Part shown: piece after piece, positions 8,299 through 16,675 of the stretch
Layout of the letters: each line of letters starts with the position of its first letter
Position numbering within the stretch: position 1 is the stretch's first letter
Assembly (NCBI RefSeq): GCF_034262375.1
Contig: NZ_CP139558.1
Location: forward strand, 7,488,306 to 7,552,305
Source: Mucilaginibacter sabulilitoris
GTDB lineage: Bacteria; Bacteroidota; Bacteroidia; Sphingobacteriales; Sphingobacteriaceae
DNA length: 64,000 bases
Direction: 5' to 3'
Translations under genes and position numbers: made by a program
The notes under the pieces: generated by a model
Databases searched by the model: none
Told to the model about the DNA's origin: nothing
Seen by the model: the letters and a program-made list of their open reading frames with translations, nothing else

Positions 8299-8838
8299 TT
8301 GGCTAATACATCAGCAGAATACGACGCAGTAATTAATATATGTAAGGGCCTTTTCATGAAAAAGACCCGCGATTATGGAACCGCCTGGCGTATATTACGT
8401 CCGCAATCTATTACAGATCAGATATTTATTAAAGCTCAGCGCATACGCACCCTCGAAGAAAAAAAGATATCAAAAGTAGGCGAAGACATCACCGGAGAAT
8501 ATATTGGGATAGTAAACTACTGCGTAATAGCCATGATGCAGCTGGAATGCAGCGCCGATACCCCTGCCGAACTTGCACCCGATCATGTAGAAGGGCTATT
8601 TGATGAAAAGGTAAAGGAAACTAAGGACCTCATGTTTGCCAAAAACCATGACTACGGCGAAGCCTGGCGCGACATGCGTATCAGCTCATTAACCGATCTG
8701 ATATTGATGAAACTACTGCGTGTTAAGCAAATTGAAGACAACCAGGGCCTTACCGAAGCATCGGAAGGGGTAAAGGCCAATTATCAGGACATGCTGAATT
8801 ATTCGGTATTTGCCTTAATTAAACTTGGAGTACAATAA
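8299..8838 (+). CDS. DUF1599 domain protein (two tandem copies)
   Basis: This 179-residue protein is built of two DUF1599 repeats: about 15-80 (KKTRDYGTAWRILRPQSITD) and about 105-170 (AKNHDYGEAWRDMRISSLTD). The start used here is a TTG at 8299; no in-frame ATG precedes the first repeat, and MANTSAEYD follows. The function is unknown; related dUTPase/MazG-like folds have been suggested for such helical proteins, but I cannot verify that from sequence. It is the first of four rightward genes with 1-9 bp spacing (DoxX-like, permease, aroK) and is divergent from folP. Confidence 0.85.
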   Translation: MANTSAEYDAVINICKGLFMKKTRDYGTAWRILRPQSITDQIFIKAQRIRTLEEKKISKVGEDITGEYIGIVNYCVIAMMQLECSADTPAELAPDHVEGLFDEKVKETKDLMFAKNHDYGEAWRDMRISSLTDLILMKLLRVKQIEDNQGLTEASEGVKANYQDMLNYSVFALIKLGVQ

Positions 8839-8847
8839 ACTACTTAA

Positions 8848-9999
8848 ATGAAGAACAGCCTCATTTGGTTTTGCAGAATAACGGTTGGCCTGCTGTTTAT
8901 TTTTTCGGGCCTGATTAAGGCTAATGACCCCCTGGGTTTCTCTTATAAACTGGAAGAATATTTTGAGGTTTTCCATATCATGTTCTTGAACGGCTTTGCC
9001 TTAAGCATAGCTATATTACTGTGCGCGCTCGAAATGCTTTTGGGTTTTGCCTTGCTGATAGGCGTACGTGCCATAAAAGTAGCCTGGGGCCTATTGCTGC
9101 TTATCATCTTTTTTGGCTTTTTAACTTTTTACTCGGCCTTTTTTAAAGTGGTGCAAACCTGCGGCTGCTTTGGCGATGCTATTCCGCTTACGCCGTGGCA
9201 ATCATTCAGTAAGGACATGATTTTACTGGTGCTCGTATTGGTATTATTTGTTAACCGCACCAAAATAAAACCACTGTTTAAACCTAAAGCCGGCGATAAA
9301 TGGCTTATAGGTGCTGCTATAGTATCAATCGGATTTGGAATTTACACCTATAACTTTATGCCCATTATTGATTTTTTGCCTTACAAGGTAGGAGCCAATA
9401 TCCTGGACGAAATGAAAATACCTGCCGGTGCACCGCTGGATGTTTTTGAAGTTACCTACAATCTCAAGAACAAAAAAACGGGCGAAACCAAGGTAATGAA
9501 CGATAAGGAATACCTTAAAACAAACATCTGGAAAGATGCTAACTGGGAGGTTGTGGGCAACCCGGAAAGCGTGCTTGTTAAAAAAGGTTTTGAACCTAAA
9601 ATACGCGACCTGTCGATACAGGATGGGCAAGGGAATGATTATACTAAAGAGTTGCTCTCCAGTCCGTTTTACAGCCTGGTTATTGTAGCTTATGATCTTG
9701 ATAAGACTAATAGCGAAGCCATGAACCGCTTAAACGCGCTGGCTATAAACGCTACCGAAAATTATAATATACGCACCATATTGCTTACTTCCAATTCGGC
9801 GCAAAGCTCAAATGATTTCGCCAAAACACATAAACTGGTTACGGAAATTTTTTATGCAGATGGCGTTCCACTGAAAAGCATGGTACGGGCCAACCCAGGT
9901 GTTTTGCTCATTAAAAACGGCACCATAATTAATAAATGGCATTACCATTCGGTGCCTACTTATGATCAACTGGTAAAAACCTATTTCCAAAAGCAATAA
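8848..9999 (+). CDS. DoxX-like membrane protein with thioredoxin-like C-terminus (BT_3928 family)
   Basis: The product has 383 residues. The N-terminal ~150 residues hold four transmembrane helices of DoxX/MauE type (WFCRITVGLLFIFSGLIKAN at the start, then CGCFGDAIPLTPW). A periplasmic region follows, ending in a thioredoxin-fold-like segment (about 270-380: FYSLVIVAYDLDKTN, VLLIKNGTIINKWH) that lacks an obvious CxxC redox pair. The CGCFG cysteines in the membrane part are typical of MauE-like proteins. A role in redox or cell-envelope chemistry is plausible but unproven. It is tightly packed in the operon: 9 bp after DUF1599 and 1 bp before the permease. Confidence 0.85.
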   Translation: MKNSLIWFCRITVGLLFIFSGLIKANDPLGFSYKLEEYFEVFHIMFLNGFALSIAILLCALEMLLGFALLIGVRAIKVAWGLLLLIIFFGFLTFYSAFFKVVQTCGCFGDAIPLTPWQSFSKDMILLVLVLVLFVNRTKIKPLFKPKAGDKWLIGAAIVSIGFGIYTYNFMPIIDFLPYKVGANILDEMKIPAGAPLDVFEVTYNLKNKKTGETKVMNDKEYLKTNIWKDANWEVVGNPESVLVKKGFEPKIRDLSIQDGQGNDYTKELLSSPFYSLVIVAYDLDKTNSEAMNRLNALAINATENYNIRTILLTSNSAQSSNDFAKTHKLVTEIFYADGVPLKSMVRANPGVLLIKNGTIINKWHYHSVPTYDQLVKTYFQKQ

Positions 10000-10000
10000 C

Positions 10001-11059
10001 ATGATCCGCTACCTCATCCGCAAATTATTTTACGGACTGGCGGTAATGCTGGGTGTTGTGCTGGTGGTTTTTTTCCTGTTCAATATTTTACCTGTTGACC
10101 CTGCCCGTATGACCCAGGGCCAGCGTGCTGATGTGCAATCATTGCAGGCCGTACGTAAGGAGTTTGGATTGGACAAGCCGCTTCCCGTGCAATTTGCCTA
10201 TTATCTTAATGATCTTTCGCCAGTAGGTATCCATTTAAATACTGCCGATGAACAGCAGCGATATCATTATATAAAGCTGTTTGCTGTAAGTAATGCCAAA
10301 GTTGTAGCATTAAAATGGCCGTACCTACGCCGCTCGTACCAAACAAGAAAAGATGTGGCAGGCCTGCTTATGGGCGTTATCCCCAATACATTGGTTCTCG
10401 CTACTACATCCATGATATTTGCCATTATAATAGGTGTGTTTTTGGGCGTATTGAGCGCCATACATAAAGATAGCTGGATAGATAAGCTAGCCATCAGCTT
10501 TTCAACACTGGGCATATCGGCGCCATCATTTTTCGCGGGGATTATTATTGCATGGATATTCGGTTTTGAATTAAGCAAATACACCGGGCTCAATATGTCG
10601 GGCAGCTTATATAGTTATGACCCATTTAAAGGCGAAGTGATCACGATCAGGAATTTAATACTGCCTATGATCACTTTGGGGTTACGGCCGCTGGCTATTA
10701 TTGTACAGCTCACCCGCAATGCCATGCTTGATGTTCTGGGGCAGGATTATATACGCACCGCCAGGGCAAAGGGTCTGGGTAGCAACACCATTATTTACCG
10801 GCACGCGCTAAAAAATGCTTTGAATCCCGTTATCACTGCCATTGCCAACTGGTTTGCATCATTATTGGCCGGGTCATTTTTTGTAGAATATATTTTTGGG
10901 TATAACGGCCTGGGCAAGGCAACGGTTGACGCGCTGGAACTGTCGGACTTTCCGGTGGTGATGGGCTCTATCCTTTTCATCGCTTTTATTTTTGTGGTGA
11001 TCAGTATTTTGATCGATATTATTTATGTTTGGATTGATCCGCGGGTAAAATTAAGCTGA
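10001..11059 (+). CDS. Oligopeptide/dipeptide-type ABC transporter permease (DppB-like)
   Basis: This 352-residue inner-membrane protein starts with IRKLFYGLAVMLGVVLVVFF, the usual first helix of DppB/OppB proteins. It carries the EAA coupling loop DYIRTARAKGLGSNTIIYRH and later AIANWFASLLAGSFFVEYIF. About six transmembrane helices are expected. The partner permease DppC, the two ATPases and the binding protein are not adjacent, so the partners must be encoded elsewhere or the protein works differently. A longer than usual periplasmic loop (about 65-120) precedes helix 2, a form seen in some Bacteroidota homologues. It is embedded in the DUF1599-aroK operon. Confidence 0.9.
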   Translation: MIRYLIRKLFYGLAVMLGVVLVVFFLFNILPVDPARMTQGQRADVQSLQAVRKEFGLDKPLPVQFAYYLNDLSPVGIHLNTADEQQRYHYIKLFAVSNAKVVALKWPYLRRSYQTRKDVAGLLMGVIPNTLVLATTSMIFAIIIGVFLGVLSAIHKDSWIDKLAISFSTLGISAPSFFAGIIIAWIFGFELSKYTGLNMSGSLYSYDPFKGEVITIRNLILPMITLGLRPLAIIVQLTRNAMLDVLGQDYIRTARAKGLGSNTIIYRHALKNALNPVITAIANWFASLLAGSFFVEYIFGYNGLGKATVDALELSDFPVVMGSILFIAFIFVVISILIDIIYVWIDPRVKLS

Positions 11060-11066
11060 TATTATT

Positions 11067-11576
11067 ATGAAGTATTTTTTAGTCGGTTTTATGGGCTGTG
11101 GTAAAACCACCTGGAGCCGCAAACTGGCTGCCAAATTAGGTTACGAATTTATTGACCTTGACCATGTGCTTGAGGCCAAGGCGGGCATGAGTATTGCCGA
11201 ATATTTTTCGAGTTTTGGAGAAGACGCGTTCCGCAAACTGGAATCGGATGTATTGAAACAGACCGAATACCCGGAAAACGTGGTAGTATCAACCGGCGGT
11301 GGCCTACCCTGCTTTTTTGATCACATGGGATGGATGAACGCAAACGGCAAAACCTTGTACATTAAGTTATCACCCAAAACCCTGGCCGACCGATTGGAAA
11401 ACAGTAAAACCGTACGCCCGGTACTGCAAGGCAAAAAAGGTGATGAGCTGGTTGAATTTATTACCGGTAAATTGGCCGAGCGCGAAAGTTATTATTTACA
11501 GGCCAGCAATATTGTTGAAGGCATTGATATGTCTGTTGAGAAACTGGAGGAGGCTTTGGGGATTACGGCCATTTAG
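11067..11576 (+). CDS. aroK: Shikimate kinase
   Basis: This 169-residue P-loop kinase phosphorylates shikimate in aromatic amino acid synthesis. The Walker A motif GFMGCGKTTWSRKLA (about 7-21), the shikimate-contacting DLD (FIDLDHVLE), FRKLE and the VVSTGGGLPC motif are all present, and the lid region has TVRPVLQG. Full length. It is the last gene of the rightward four-gene run. Its 3' end overlaps the convergent toxin gene by 14 bp, so the two transcripts collide. Confidence 0.95.
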   Translation: MKYFLVGFMGCGKTTWSRKLAAKLGYEFIDLDHVLEAKAGMSIAEYFSSFGEDAFRKLESDVLKQTEYPENVVVSTGGGLPCFFDHMGWMNANGKTLYIKLSPKTLADRLENSKTVRPVLQGKKGDELVEFITGKLAERESYYLQASNIVEGIDMSVEKLEEALGITAI

Positions 11577-11868
11577 TGTAATCCATATGATTATCTAATA
11601 TGGCTAATACATAAATTTTATCACCGCTGATCTTATAGAAGACTGATAGTTGTTTACTTAAAACCGCTCTGTGAATATTTTTACCTTTAGAGCTTTGCGG
11701 ATAAAGCTCTGGAAACACCGCTACTACGTTTTCGAAAATTCGCAATAGATTATAAAATTTATCAACCTCTTTTTGTGTAAACTTATAAAGAAGGTAGTTT
11801 TTTATAGTTATGGCGTCTGCATCCGAACGTTTAGTATAAAGAATGCTAAATAAAACGTTTTCAGGCAT
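11563..11868 (-). CDS. RelE/ParE-type toxin of a type II toxin-antitoxin pair
   Basis: This 101-residue protein has the ParE/RelE superfamily pattern: an N-terminal beta strand, two helices, and a C-terminal sheet with IHRAVLSKQLSVFYKISGDK and IYVLAILDNHMDYTKWP. ParE-type toxins poison gyrase and RelE types cleave mRNA; the target cannot be decided here. The start overlaps the antitoxin end by 8 bp (11861-11868), the usual antitoxin-first coupled arrangement. The 3' end overlaps aroK by 14 bp. Confidence 0.8.
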   Translation of the reverse strand: MPENVLFSILYTKRSDADAITIKNYLLYKFTQKEVDKFYNLLRIFENVVAVFPELYPQSSKGKNIHRAVLSKQLSVFYKISGDKIYVLAILDNHMDYTKWP

Positions 11869-12097
11869 CTTTTAACTTAGTCCAGAACTCGGAAGATGAA
11901 ATTACCCGTCCATTTTCCGCATCATCAATACCTTCATTGATATGTTGTTTTTGCTTTTCGGACAGATCCGACCACCAATCCTTATCTGATTTAGCATTTC
12001 TCAATCCATCAAGAACCATCAGCATATTTGAATCAGAAAGCTGCTCAATCCAGGCAATCAAATTTGATTTCGTTTTTTTAATTTCAGCTATAGACAT
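11861..12097 (-). CDS. Antitoxin of the RelE/ParE pair (addiction module component)
   Basis: This 78-residue acidic protein resembles the small Bacteroidota addiction-module antitoxins placed upstream of ParE-like toxins: a helical N-terminus and a C-terminal segment (DDAENGRVISSSEFWTKLK) that would wrap the toxin. A classical DNA-binding motif is not obvious. It precedes and overlaps the toxin gene. Its pairing with the toxin supports the call more than its own sequence does. Confidence 0.75.
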   Translation of the reverse strand: MSIAEIKKTKSNLIAWIEQLSDSNMLMVLDGLRNAKSDKDWWSDLSEKQKQHINEGIDDAENGRVISSSEFWTKLKDA

Positions 12098-12128
12098 GAT
12101 TGAAAGTATATAATCAAATTTAACGATT

Positions 12129-12638
12129 CTACCTCAAATAAACAGCGTCTTCTTCGCCAGCTTCGCCGAACACAACGTCTACGTGCTCTTTTATCACGGT
12201 GGATAGGGCTACTCCCGCAAAATCTGTAGTAATAGGAAAACTTTTATGGTTACGGTCAATCAGTACAGCGGTACGTAGCTTTTTAAGCGGCACATCCAGA
12301 AAAACACCAAAGCCATAGGCCAGGGTTTTACCACTGTTCAGCACATCATCTACCAGGATAACTACCTTATTGTCACAATCCCTTACATCAAAATTAATAT
12401 TGGCTTGTAAAGTACTGCTTTGTTTTTCAAGCTCGATGGTTAACAGCTTGCTGGAAAAAGGCGCAATATTATCTAAAACTGCTTTGATCCTCTCGGCAAT
12501 ATGGTTACCGCGGGGTAATATGCCTGCTATCAGAATTTCCTGCTCGTCGAAATTATCTTCCAATATCTGGTAAGCAATACGGTCAATTTTTTGTTGTATC
12601 TGCTGCTGGTTTAATATCAGGAGTTTCTTTTCAGACAT
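12129..12638 (-). CDS. Phosphoribosyltransferase (PyrR-like)
   Basis: This 169-residue type I phosphoribosyltransferase carries the PRPP-binding loop VVILVDDVLNSGKTLAYGF (about 90-108) and the fold elements ILIAGILPRGNHIAERI and TAVLIDRNHKSFPI. Overall it resembles PyrR-type uracil phosphoribosyltransferase/regulators. Whether it binds pyr mRNA is not shown, and no pyr genes are near. It stands alone upstream of the toxin-antitoxin pair. Confidence 0.85.
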   Translation of the reverse strand: MSEKKLLILNQQQIQQKIDRIAYQILEDNFDEQEILIAGILPRGNHIAERIKAVLDNIAPFSSKLLTIELEKQSSTLQANINFDVRDCDNKVVILVDDVLNSGKTLAYGFGVFLDVPLKKLRTAVLIDRNHKSFPITTDFAGVALSTVIKEHVDVVFGEAGEEDAVYLR

Positions 12639-12750
12639 CGGGCGACCTTTGTTTTAACGTTGCAAAGTTCAACGTTGTAATTTTAGTAAATTGATATGGT
12701 AAATATACAAGTTAACCTTCCAACATTAAAACGTTTCAATCTTCCAATAA

Positions 12751-13146
12751 CTACTTCTTATACGGAAAATAAACAAAATTGGCCCCCTCGGGTACCACCA
12801 CAAAAACGCACATATAATCGTTTGGGTTTTTGTAGCTGTTAATGAACCTATCTTTAAGCTCGGGTTTAATAACGCCGCGCTCCTCAAACTCCTCAAGGGT
12901 TGATGCGTGTATGCTCCATTCAGAATTAAGATCGTTCCGGTCAAGTATTACTTCGCCCAATTTCAACTCATGCTGGTGCGCTATAAAAATAGGGTAAGAG
13001 GAAAGCCCTTCCATCATAATCTCTATGGCTACCTCGTGAATTGACTCGCCAAAAATTTTAAGATCGCGCTCCAAACTCAGCAGCGGACTTTCCGCTGCCT
13101 TTTTTGAATTATCATTTCCTTCGTTTAACAGTTCTTCGGGTTGCAT
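12751..13146 (-). CDS. Conserved hypothetical protein
   Basis: I do not recognise a named family. The ATG at 13146 (MQPEELLNEG) is preferred over an in-frame ATG at 13197, whose extra 17 residues are low in conservation-like character. The 131-residue product is acidic, soluble and without a signal peptide. A helical N-terminal half (about 35-55, ESIHEVAIEIMMEGLSSYP) is followed by a region rich in beta-type residues ending CVFVVVPEGANFVYFPYK. It lies downstream of rlmD on the same strand, with about 120 bp between them. Confidence 0.7.
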   Translation of the reverse strand: MQPEELLNEGNDNSKKAAESPLLSLERDLKIFGESIHEVAIEIMMEGLSSYPIFIAHQHELKLGEVILDRNDLNSEWSIHASTLEEFEERGVIKPELKDRFINSYKNPNDYMCVFVVVPEGANFVYFPYKK

Positions 13147-13268
13147 ATATATTGACCGTTGATTTGTTTTTTGATTATTGATGTTTGTCTGAACCACGAT
13201 TTAACAGATTCAAGGATTTCAGGATTTTGTCTTGCTCTTTTATCCTTCGTCTTTGCTCTTTAATCCAC

Positions 13269-14681
13269 CTATCCTTGATCTCTCAGTACCAACAACACCA
13301 CATTTTCTACATGCTGGGTATGCGGGAACATGTCAACCGGCTGGATTTTTACCGTGTCGTATTTTTCTTTTAATACCAGCAAATCACGGGCCTGGGTTGC
13401 GGCATTGCAGCTTACATATACAATTTTGGGAGCTTCAATTTCCATCAGGCAGTTCACCACGTCGGGGTGCATACCCGCACGCGGCGGATCGGTGACGATT
13501 ACATCGGGTTTGCCGTGCTCGGCTACAAAATCGGCTACCAGCACATCTTTCATGTCGCCCGCGTAAAATTTGGTATTGGTAATATTGTTAATGGCCGAAT
13601 TAATTTTGGCATCTTCAATAGCGGTTGGCACATATTCTACCCCAACAACTTCGCGTACGTGGCCCGCAATAAAGTTGGCTATGGTTCCGGCTCCGGTGTA
13701 CAGGTCATACACCAGTTCATCGCCTTTAAAGCCCGCAAAATCACGGGCTATCTCATATAAGCGCAGGGCCTGGATACTGTTAGTCTGGTAAAATGATTTT
13801 GGCCCGATACGGAATTTTATGCCGTTCATTTCTTCGTGAATGTATTCGGGGCCTTTAAAGGCTACAACATCCTGATCAAATATGGTGTCGTTCTTTTTTT
13901 GGTTGATAATGTACAGCAGCGACGTGATCTCCGGAAAACCAGCATCGATGAAGTTCATCAGTTTATCTACCTCTTCCTGGCTCACATAAGCAAAAACTAC
14001 AATAACCATAACCTCGCCGGTTGACGAGGTCCGTACGATAAGGTTACGCAGGGCGCCCTCATGGTTACGCAGGTTATAAAAAGAATAACCCTGCTCAATA
14101 ACAAAATCGCGGATGCTGTTACGCAGATCATTTGATGGTTCGGCCTGCAGGTAGCAATGCTTTACATCCAGTATTTTATCAAACCTGCCGGGAATATGGA
14201 AACCCAGCGCGTTCATATTAAGCGTTACGTCTTCCTTATTTTCGCCATCGTAAAGCCAGCGTTTATCAGAAAAAGTGTACTCCAATTTATTGCGATAGTA
14301 ACGATCGGCCGGAGACGGGACGATATCCATCATATCACCTACATCTATTTTAGCGATGCGACCCAGCGCATCGGCCACAGATTTTTGTTTGAATTTTAGT
14401 TGGCCTTTGTAATCCATGTGCTGCCATTTACAACCTCCACAGGTACCGAAATGCTCACAAAACGGCTCAACACGATATTCAGATGCTTGCTTCAGTGTGG
14501 CTATTTTCCCCTCGCCAAAATTCTTTTTGCTTTTGTAAACCTGCACATCGGCTACATCGCCGGGGATGGCTTTATCAACAAATAATACAAAATCGTCGGT
14601 TTTACCTACACCCTTACCTTCTTCGGCAATATCAATGATCCGAACGTCCTCAAAAAACTTCTGTTTAGCAACTTTATTCAT
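13269..14681 (-). CDS. rlmD: 23S rRNA (uracil-C5) methyltransferase, RlmD-like
   Basis: This 470-residue enzyme methylates a 23S rRNA uridine (U1939 in E. coli). An N-terminal TRAM domain (about 10-65) is followed by the Fe-S cluster cysteines FCEHFGTCGGCKWQH plus a later KHCYLQ cysteine. The SAM-dependent methyltransferase domain has YDLYTGAGTIANFIA, VTDPPRAGMHP and the catalytic YVSCNAATQARDL. Full length. Homologues also include RumB/TrmA relatives, but the four-cysteine cluster with TRAM supports the RlmD/RumA type. Confidence 0.92.
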   Translation of the reverse strand: MNKVAKQKFFEDVRIIDIAEEGKGVGKTDDFVLFVDKAIPGDVADVQVYKSKKNFGEGKIATLKQASEYRVEPFCEHFGTCGGCKWQHMDYKGQLKFKQKSVADALGRIAKIDVGDMMDIVPSPADRYYRNKLEYTFSDKRWLYDGENKEDVTLNMNALGFHIPGRFDKILDVKHCYLQAEPSNDLRNSIRDFVIEQGYSFYNLRNHEGALRNLIVRTSSTGEVMVIVVFAYVSQEEVDKLMNFIDAGFPEITSLLYIINQKKNDTIFDQDVVAFKGPEYIHEEMNGIKFRIGPKSFYQTNSIQALRLYEIARDFAGFKGDELVYDLYTGAGTIANFIAGHVREVVGVEYVPTAIEDAKINSAINNITNTKFYAGDMKDVLVADFVAEHGKPDVIVTDPPRAGMHPDVVNCLMEIEAPKIVYVSCNAATQARDLLVLKEKYDTVKIQPVDMFPHTQHVENVVLLVLRDQG

Positions 14682-15175
14682 CAGGCTGCAAAGTTATGGA
14701 AAGAAGCAAGAATTAAGACACAAGAATCAAGAAATTAGAAGTGATGGTCAAATGGCTGGTTTCTGATTTAATAGACAAGACCCGGAAAACGACAAAATTA
14801 TGTTTAAATCTTATAGCACAAGAATAGCCAGTCGCTCAAAAAGCGATGAGAAAAAAGTAACTACTGGCAGTCATTCAAAAAAACTCAACAAGTATGATAC
14901 AAAATCATCTGTATCCATGTCGGCTATGTCAAACTGCTCATCAATCAGGTCTGAAAATTCTGTTAGTTCGCGGCTCATGGCTAAAAAATTTACTATGCTA
15001 ACATAGTAATTAATATACTAAAAACCAAATCGGTATAAAGTATTTTTACATTTAGGTGAGGCTGGTAAATGCAACCTCACCTAAATCCTCTCCAAAGAGA
15101 GGACTTTGATTACCTGGAGAATATTATTTATTTAAAGCCCTTCTCCTTTGGAGAAGGGTTGGGATGAGGCTTCTA
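14682..15175. other. Intergenic region with repeats and one possible small ORF
   Basis: This 494-bp gap holds a small hairpin (TCGCT-CAAAA-AGCGA near 14832-14846), the 35-codon leftward ORF listed separately, and a family A repeat at about 15055-15172. That repeat includes GGTGAGG, CTCTCCAAAGAGAG and CTTCTCCTTTGGAGAAGGG. No other gene is apparent. Confidence 0.6.
14871..14978 (-). CDS. Possible 35-residue small protein
   Basis: A leftward frame starts at ATG 14978 and ends at TGA 14871-14873. It encodes MSRELTEFSDLIDEQFDIAD then MDTDDFVSYLLSFFE, an acidic amphipathic peptide that resembles a short antitoxin or regulator tail. Composition looks coding-like and the start sits in AT-rich sequence typical of this genome's promoters, but nothing else supports it. 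It could be a remnant of a lost gene. Confidence 0.3.
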   Translation of the reverse strand: MSRELTEFSDLIDEQFDIADMDTDDFVSYLLSFFE

Positions 15176-16525
15176 TTATTTATCCCAGTTTATTTTACGG
15201 GAGAAATACATCAGGATACCCACAATTATAAACAGTGCTATGCTGCCTATCATCAGCGCCAGGTCTTCCAGCTGAATGATGACAAAAATGAACACGTAGA
15301 ATACCGCCAGGATAAAGGCAAACAGCAAGGCCGCCATTTTATTCTTCAATAACGAAGCTATGAATACGGATACCAGCGCTATGGTTGATACCGAGGCAAT
15401 CAGGTAAGCCCAGTTATAGCCCATTTGCTCCGAAAAGGAAAGCAACAGCGAGTAATAAATAATCATGGCCACACCAACCAGCACGTAATTAAATATATGG
15501 ATCCTTTGCTTGCGGATAACTTCGGTTAAAAACAAGGAAATAAAGGTTAGCATAATGATCAGCAGCGCATATTTACTGGTCCGCATTGTTTTTTGATACT
15601 GATCCACAGGCAAACGCAGTTTTATGCCAAATACAGCATCACCCAGTTTTTTATCATTACTGAGCAGGGTATCGTTATTTATCCATTGCTGCGGAAAAGG
15701 CCGGTTGTAATACAGCATGTGCCAGCTGGCCGTAAAGCCATTACTATCCATTTTACGTTCATCGGGCAGGTAACGGCCATCAAAACTCGGGCTATTCCAG
15801 GTTCCGGTAGCTTCTACCTGAGTGGTTTTGCCTAAATGCAGGAAGCTTAACCCCTGGCTGCCCTTTAAATCAAGATTGTATTCAAATGTGAACTCATTGT
15901 TTTGTGTGTCCGATAGATCAATATTGGTTTGAAGTCCACCTCCAAATACAGAATTATTATCAAAAACAGGCTCGGCACTCAACGTTTGACCAGCAGCTTT
16001 TATAACGGGATTGTTTTTCAAACCCTTTAAATCGCTTATGCTAAATGTGAGCCGGGCTTTGTTTAGTAATAACTGGTCGGGTGTTAAGGAAAGACTATTC
16101 AGATCGGCTTTTGAAAAGTTACCCGATACCTTCACGCTGGAGTTGTAAACGGCAACATCAAATATACCGCGATGCAGTGTTTGCGTGGTTAAACCGGCCT
16201 TAATATGCAGGTTATCGGGCAGTACGTACAGGTTTTCAATTACCTCTTTCGTGCTTTCCTTTTGTGTTGCATCAATAAATTTAACCTGATTTTTATAAGG
16301 AATAATAAGTACCGGTCCTTTGATTACCTGGCTGCCCGACCACTTGTCAGACACATCATCCATCATCTCATCCTGTCGGTTTGAGCGTTCGGTAATCAGG
16401 TTATTAACAAGTGATGAGGGAATAAGCAATACTAAGGTCAATATCCCTATAAAAATTAATTTAATGGTTACCGACTCCTTGAGCCAATCCATTAGTCCGC
16501 GTTTTTGTGGTTCTTCCTGAATCAT
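15176..16525 (-). CDS. creD: CreD-like inner membrane protein
   Basis: The 449-residue product matches the CreD family: an N-terminal transmembrane helix (LIFIGILTLVLLIPSSLV), a large extracytoplasmic beta-rich domain containing SFLHLGKTTQVEATGTW and SPSFDGRYLPDER, and about five C-terminal helices starting near residue 320. CreD-type proteins are linked to envelope integrity and beta-lactam responses in proteobacteria; the role here is inferred from family only. Two 25-bp direct repeats lie upstream between it and the TetR gene and may control it. No CreBC two-component genes are adjacent. Confidence 0.9.
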   Translation of the reverse strand: MIQEEPQKRGLMDWLKESVTIKLIFIGILTLVLLIPSSLVNNLITERSNRQDEMMDDVSDKWSGSQVIKGPVLIIPYKNQVKFIDATQKESTKEVIENLYVLPDNLHIKAGLTTQTLHRGIFDVAVYNSSVKVSGNFSKADLNSLSLTPDQLLLNKARLTFSISDLKGLKNNPVIKAAGQTLSAEPVFDNNSVFGGGLQTNIDLSDTQNNEFTFEYNLDLKGSQGLSFLHLGKTTQVEATGTWNSPSFDGRYLPDERKMDSNGFTASWHMLYYNRPFPQQWINNDTLLSNDKKLGDAVFGIKLRLPVDQYQKTMRTSKYALLIIMLTFISLFLTEVIRKQRIHIFNYVLVGVAMIIYYSLLLSFSEQMGYNWAYLIASVSTIALVSVFIASLLKNKMAALLFAFILAVFYVFIFVIIQLEDLALMIGSIALFIIVGILMYFSRKINWDK

Positions 16526-16536
16526 ATATTTATCAC

Positions 16537-16561
16537 ATAAAGTACTTTGCGATTCAAAGTT
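16537..16561. promoter_or_regulatory. 25-bp direct repeat copy 1 upstream of creD
   Basis: ATAAAGTACTTTGCGATTCA followed by AAGTT is repeated at 16608-16632 with two mismatches and a 71-bp period. Each copy contains the partial palindrome CTTTG...CAAAG. This copy begins 12 bp upstream of the creD start, consistent with an operator. Confidence 0.55.
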
Positions 16562-16564
16562 TAT

Positions 16565-16600
16565 AATTAAAAAAGAAGGCTTATAAGAAGCCCTTTTTTT
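16565..16600 (-). terminator. Candidate terminator of the TetR unit
   Basis: GGCTT/AAGCC stem (16578-16592) followed on the leftward strand by TTCTTTTTTAATT. It lies between the two direct repeats and downstream of the TetR gene. Confidence 0.5.
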
Positions 16601-16607
16601 AATTAAT

Positions 16608-16632
16608 ATAAAGTACTTTGCGGCTCAAAGTT
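16608..16632. promoter_or_regulatory. 25-bp direct repeat copy 2 upstream of creD
   Basis: ATAAAGTACTTTGCGGCTCA followed by AAGTT is the second copy of the 16537-16561 repeat, on the far side of the hairpin and about 44 bp past the TetR stop. Confidence 0.55.
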
Positions 16633-16675
16633 GCAAAGAATATCTGATCAATCCAAATAAATTTCATTCAAAAAA

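Noticed and set aside
14800..15006. Rightward 68-codon open frame
   Set aside because: Ser/Lys-rich with no pattern; the leftward 35-codon frame on the other strand looks more plausible.
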